Assembly: GCA_964600165.1 (NCBI GenBank)
Contig: CAZRIP010000057.1
Location: 1 to 24,238, forward strand
Reading direction: 5' to 3'
DNA length: 24,238 nucleotides
Source of the DNA: CAZRIP01 sp964600165
Lineage (GTDB): Bacteria; Elusimicrobiota; Elusimicrobia; UBA1565; UBA9628
Every line of letters begins with the position of its first letter. Positions within the stretch are counted from its first letter, which is position 1. Made by a program: the position numbers and the translations under genes. Shown in pieces: positions 21,098-24,238 of this stretch. A model generated the notes under the pieces. The model searched no databases. It was given only the letters and a program-made list of their open reading frames with translations, and was not told where the DNA came from.

Positions 21098-23068
21098 ATG
21101 GCCGCCCGCCCCTGGAACGTCGACGACTCCGCCAACCTCTACAACCTGAAAGGGTGGGGGCTCAAGTACTTCACGATCAACGAGAAGGGCAACCTTGTCG
21201 TCAAGCCGCGCCGCGGCCTCGACGACGGCATCGACATCAAGGCCGTCGTCGACGACGTCCTGGCGCGCGGCATCAAGCTGCCGGTCCTCTTCCGCTTTCA
21301 GGACGTGCTGCGCCATCGCGTGGAGATGCTCAACAAGGGCTTTCGCGACGCCATCACCGAGAACAAATACGGCGGGAAGTATTTCGGCGTCTACCCGATC
21401 AAGGTCAACCAGCTGCGCGAGGTCGTCGAGGAGATCGTCGACGCCGGCGAGCCCTTTCAATACGGTCTCGAGGCGGGCAGCAAGGGCGAGCTCATGGCCG
21501 TGCTCGCGATGAACTCGCCGCAGGCGCTGACGATCGTCAACGGCTACAAGGACGAGGCGATGCTGCGCCTGGCGCTCATCGGCGTCAAGCTCGGCAAGAA
21601 GGTCATCGTCGTCATCGAGAAGCCGAGCGAGCTGCCGCTTCTTCTCAAGTCCGCCAAGGACATGGGCGTGCGGCCGCTCATCGGCCTGCGCGCCAAGCTC
21701 CTCACGCAGGGCAGCGGCAAATGGAAGTATTCCACCGGGCACGCGGCGAAGTTCGGGCTGACGACGCCGGAGATACTCGACGCCGTCAGCGTCCTCGATA
21801 AGGCCGGCATGCGCGACTGCGTGAAGCTCCTGCATTTCCACATCGGCTCCCAAGTCACCGAGATCCAGACGATCAAGGACGCGGTCAAGGAAGCGACGCG
21901 CGTCTACGCCAAGCTGCGCCAGCTCGGCCTCGGGCTCGAGTACCTCGACTGCGGCGGCGGCCTCGGCGTCGACTACGACGGCACGCACACGGCCGTCGAC
22001 AGCTCGATGAACTACAATTTGAAGGAGTACGTCGGCGGCGTCGTCTACACGATCCAGGAAGTCTGCAAGCAGGAGAAGGTCCCGGAGCCCCACATCGTCA
22101 CCGAGAGCGGCCGCGCCGTCGTCGCGCATCATTCCATGCTCGTCGTCAACGTCTTCGGCTCGATCGAGGCGGCTTCCTCGCCGCTGCCGACGACCAAGCA
22201 AGAAAACGAGGCGCAGGTCGTCAGCGAGATGCGCGCCATCCTGGAGGGCCTCGACGCCCACGCTCTCGGCGAGGCTTATCACGACGGAGTGGAGAGGCGA
22301 GAAGAAGCGTTCTCGCTTTTCAAGCTCGGGTTTCTCGGCCTCGAGGACAAGGCCAAGGTCGAGGATCTCTTCTGGAAGCTGTGCGTCGAGATCGGCAAGC
22401 TGCTGCCGAAGGCGAAGTACGTCTCCGAGGAGCTCGCCGAGATGTCGAAGACGCTGCGCGACCAGTACCTCTGCAACTTCTCTTTGTTCCAATCCCTGCC
22501 GGACTCGTGGGCGATAGGCCAGCTCTTTCCGATCATGCCGCTGCACCGCTTGAACGAGCAGCCGGAGCGCCACGCCGCGTTGGTCGACATCACGTGCGAC
22601 TCCGACGGCAAAATCGCGAACTTCGCCTGCCATCGCAAGACCGGCGGCACGCTGCCGCTGCACGAGCTCAAGAACGGCGACCCGTACTACCTCGGCATCT
22701 TCCTCATGGGCGCGTATCAAGCGACCATGGGGGATATTCACAACCTTTTCGGCCGCGTCAACGAGGTCCACGTCTTCGAGGACAAGGAGCTGCCGGAAGG
22801 CTACTACATCGAGGAGACCATCCAAGGCCAGAACGTGCGCGAAGTCCTCGCCTCGATCCAATACTCGGACTACGAGCTCTCGAAGCAGCTCAAAGTCTCC
22901 ATCGACGCCCAGGTCAAGTCAGGCGCGCTGAAGGCGCGCGAGGGCGTCGAGCTGCTCAACGAGTACGAGTCGGTCATGGGCCAGTACACCTACATCGACC
23001 ATCAGCCCGCCGCCAAGCAGGAAGAGCCGCGGCCCATTCCCGCTCCCGACGCCGTCGCCGCGAAATAG
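21098..23068 (+). CDS. speA: Biosynthetic arginine decarboxylase SpeA
   Basis: SpeA converts arginine to agmatine, the first step of polyamine synthesis by the agmatine route, using pyridoxal phosphate. The 656-residue length fits the family. Visible signatures are the PLP lysine in VYPIKVNQ (Lys102), the glycine-rich 'LDCGGGLGVDYDG', 'TESGRAVVAHHS', and the active-site Cys500 in TCDSDGKI. The last 20 residues (Pro/Ala/Glu-rich) are a likely disordered tail. No agmatinase or agmatine deiminase gene is visible nearby. It converges with the proline dehydrogenase-like gene, with only 9 bp between their ends. Confidence 0.97.
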   Translation: MAARPWNVDDSANLYNLKGWGLKYFTINEKGNLVVKPRRGLDDGIDIKAVVDDVLARGIKLPVLFRFQDVLRHRVEMLNKGFRDAITENKYGGKYFGVYPIKVNQLREVVEEIVDAGEPFQYGLEAGSKGELMAVLAMNSPQALTIVNGYKDEAMLRLALIGVKLGKKVIVVIEKPSELPLLLKSAKDMGVRPLIGLRAKLLTQGSGKWKYSTGHAAKFGLTTPEILDAVSVLDKAGMRDCVKLLHFHIGSQVTEIQTIKDAVKEATRVYAKLRQLGLGLEYLDCGGGLGVDYDGTHTAVDSSMNYNLKEYVGGVVYTIQEVCKQEKVPEPHIVTESGRAVVAHHSMLVVNVFGSIEAASSPLPTTKQENEAQVVSEMRAILEGLDAHALGEAYHDGVERREEAFSLFKLGFLGLEDKAKVEDLFWKLCVEIGKLLPKAKYVSEELAEMSKTLRDQYLCNFSLFQSLPDSWAIGQLFPIMPLHRLNEQPERHAALVDITCDSDGKIANFACHRKTGGTLPLHELKNGDPYYLGIFLMGAYQATMGDIHNLFGRVNEVHVFEDKELPEGYYIEETIQGQNVREVLASIQYSDYELSKQLKVSIDAQVKSGALKAREGVELLNEYESVMGQYTYIDHQPAAKQEEPRPIPAPDAVAAK

Positions 23069-23077
23069 CGGCGCGGC

Positions 23078-23926
23078 TCAGCGAATCTCGCCGCGTCCCA
23101 GCAGCCGCTGCGCCGCGCGCCGCCAATCGAGGATCGGCAGCGTGTGGCCGAGCCACGGCAAAAACGGGCCGTAGGGCAGGTAGACGCGCACCGGCCAGCC
23201 TTCTTGGACGAGCCGCCTCTGCAGCTTTTCTTTCACGCCGTGGAAGAACTGGAACTCGAGCGGCTGCGGCGGCTCCTCCTCGCCGGTCCCGGCGAGCTTG
23301 CGCGCGGGGGCGAGCGCGAGCGCGCGCTTGGCCGCGTGGATCACGAGGGGGTCGTGCGTGCCGATCGCCGGCCGCCGGCTGCGCGCGAGCAGGCCGGGCA
23401 GCAGCCGGATGAAGTTGTCCGTCGTCTGCCGCCACGTGGGATAGGACTCGCCGTCGCGGGCGCGAAAGAAGCCCTTCACGAGGCGCACGGGCGCCTCGCG
23501 CTGCAGGACCATGTCCAGGTCGCGCGCAGTGCGCCGCAGGCACGCCTGCAGGCAGATCCCCACGTTCGGCCAGCGCGACGAGAGCTCTTGGAACAGCGCG
23601 AGCGTCAGGTCCGCCGTCGCGGGCTGCTCCATGTCGAGCCAAAGGAAGGCGTTGTGGTAGCGGCACAGCGCGGCGATCTCCTCGGCGGCGCTCAGGCAGT
23701 CGCTCCAGAGGCGGCCTCCGCCGAGCTGGCTCGGTTTGAGCGACAGGTCGGCGGACAGGCCGCGCTCGCGCAGGACGGCCAGGACGGCGAAAAAGCGTCT
23801 CTTCTCGGCGGACACCGCTGACGCGGTGCGACGCGGATGGGGAAGAGGCGCCACGAGCGCGCGCATGCCTTGGGCGCCGAGGGCCTCGATCGTCCGCGTC
23901 ACGTCGTGAAGCGTCGCTTGCCTCAT
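23078..23926 (-). CDS. Proline dehydrogenase-like FAD enzyme, atypical C-terminus
   Basis: The 282-residue protein shows the order of motifs of the proline dehydrogenase TIM barrel: 'SLKPSQLG', 'LDMEQ', 'LQACLRRTARDLD', 'VRLVKGFF', 'IGTHDPLVI', 'EFQFFHGVKEKL' and 'VYLPYG'. Members oxidise L-proline to pyrroline carboxylate with FAD. In typical enzymes the YxPYG motif is followed by YxxRRxxE, whose two Arg bind the substrate carboxylate. Here the sequence runs on as 'PFLPWLGHTLPILDWRRAAQRL', so that motif is absent or displaced, and a changed substrate is possible. No pyrroline-carboxylate dehydrogenase is nearby. ATG 23926 has AGGA 5 nt upstream, so unlike many neighbours it seems to have a true leader. 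Confidence 0.82.
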   Translation of the reverse strand: MRQATLHDVTRTIEALGAQGMRALVAPLPHPRRTASAVSAEKRRFFAVLAVLRERGLSADLSLKPSQLGGGRLWSDCLSAAEEIAALCRYHNAFLWLDMEQPATADLTLALFQELSSRWPNVGICLQACLRRTARDLDMVLQREAPVRLVKGFFRARDGESYPTWRQTTDNFIRLLPGLLARSRRPAIGTHDPLVIHAAKRALALAPARKLAGTGEEEPPQPLEFQFFHGVKEKLQRRLVQEGWPVRVYLPYGPFLPWLGHTLPILDWRRAAQRLLGRGEIR

Positions 23927-23931
23927 GACCG

Positions 23932-23935
23932 TCCT
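23932..23935 (-). promoter_or_regulatory. Shine-Dalgarno of the proline dehydrogenase-like gene
   Basis: AGGA ends 5 nt before ATG 23926. It contrasts with the leaderless spacing of most unit-heading genes in the window. Confidence 0.5.
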
Positions 23936-23948
23936 GCGCGGCTTTCAC

Positions 23949-23954
23949 ATTGTA
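23949..23954 (-). promoter_or_regulatory. Putative -10 element (TACAAT) of the proline dehydrogenase-like gene
   Basis: TACAAT lies 22 nt before ATG 23926, leaving a leader of about 15 nt that includes the AGGA ribosome binding site. No clear -35 is visible. Confidence 0.4.
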
Positions 23955-24060
23955 AGCGGATTCGCGTTTACGGCGCCATCGGCCCCGCGTAAAAGCTTCG
24001 TGACCCGCGTCCGCAAAAAAAGGTGACACGATCGGCATGGCCGCGCCCGCGGGCCGTCCC

Positions 24061-24066
24061 TATAAT
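24061..24066 (+). promoter_or_regulatory. Putative -10 element (TATAAT) for the gene at the right edge
   Basis: A perfect TATAAT ends 6 nt before ATG 24073, again with only G-rich sequence between. It is one of the clearest cases of the leaderless pattern. Confidence 0.6.
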
Positions 24067-24072
24067 CGGGGG

Positions 24073-24238
24073 ATGACTCTCGGGCTCTCGCTCGCCGTCG
24101 CCCTGTCCTCGGGCGTCGGTCTGGAGGCCGAGGCGCGCGCCGAGGTGGAGGTCCATCAGCCTTGCCCGCGCTTGAAGTTCATAGGGCCCGAGGTCAAGCT
24201 GACGGACGTCGAGAAGCGCCTGATCTGCGGCGACGCGC
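24073..24238 (+). CDS. Exported protein, N-terminal fragment (runs off right edge)
   Basis: The first 55 codons are open to the end of the window. They start with a weakly hydrophobic segment ('LGLSLAVALSSGVGLEAEA') that looks like a signal peptide lacking basic N-terminal residues, followed by a mature-like region with two Cys ('HQPCPRLKF' and 'RLICGDA'). No family can be named from this fragment. The start is supported by a TATAAT box 6 nt upstream and by the lack of another start in frame nearby. Confidence 0.55.
   Translation, partial: MTLGLSLAVALSSGVGLEAEARAEVEVHQPCPRLKFIGPEVKLTDVEKRLICGDA

Overview
The window is very GC-rich (about two thirds by eye), densely packed and bacterial. It reads as chromosomal core genes interrupted by one accessory biosynthetic locus. 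I see no rRNA, tRNA, CRISPR array, insertion sequence or phage gene. The mix of genes (riboflavin operon, purH, ligA, speA, exported Ala-rich and TPR proteins, a multi-radical-SAM locus) would fit a high-GC uncultivated Gram-negative lineage. Elusimicrobiota is my best guess, held with low confidence because it rests on general impression and not on a marker gene.

Layout. (1) 1-409 minus: a membrane protein running off the left edge. (2) 467-5771 plus: a tightly coupled seven-gene locus of long-chain polyprenyl diphosphate synthase, PqqD-like recognition protein, radical SAM enzyme, MenA/UbiA-type prenyltransferase, second radical SAM enzyme, a 38-residue PqqA-like precursor peptide, and third radical SAM enzyme. 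(3) 5877-7829 plus: a large exported protein of unknown function. (4) 7801-9318 minus: an unusual purH, then a small hypothetical gene and ligA (9353-11700). (5) 11718-18583 minus: an apparent operon of two zinc alcohol dehydrogenases, ribD, ribE, ribBA, ribH, nusB and a six-hairpin glycosidase, preceded by an exported membrane-anchored protein (18609-19478). (6) 19517-23068 plus: a TPR protein, msrB and speA. (7) 23078-23926 minus: a proline dehydrogenase-like protein. (8) 24073-24238 plus: the start of an exported protein that runs off the right edge.

The most interesting content is region 2. The peptide matches PqqA in the spacing of its Trp, Pro and Tyr and in the four-residue tail after the Tyr. 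It sits among a RiPP recognition protein and three related radical SAM enzymes. The same operon also encodes the two activities that normally attach a polyprenyl tail to a quinone ring. My working hypothesis is a ribosomally derived, prenylated (lipoquinone-like or lipopeptide) cofactor or metabolite, distinct from both PQQ and mycofactocin. No PqqB, PqqC, MftD/E/F or dedicated protease is present in the window.

A second theme is gene expression. Genes that head transcription units repeatedly have a TAnnnT hexamer 6 or 7 nt before the start codon, with no Shine-Dalgarno sequence. This implies leaderless mRNAs. Downstream genes instead use Shine-Dalgarno sites or ATGA/GTGA stop-start overlaps. 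No gene-free stretch exceeds 300 bases; the longest gaps are 5772-5876 and 23927-24072.
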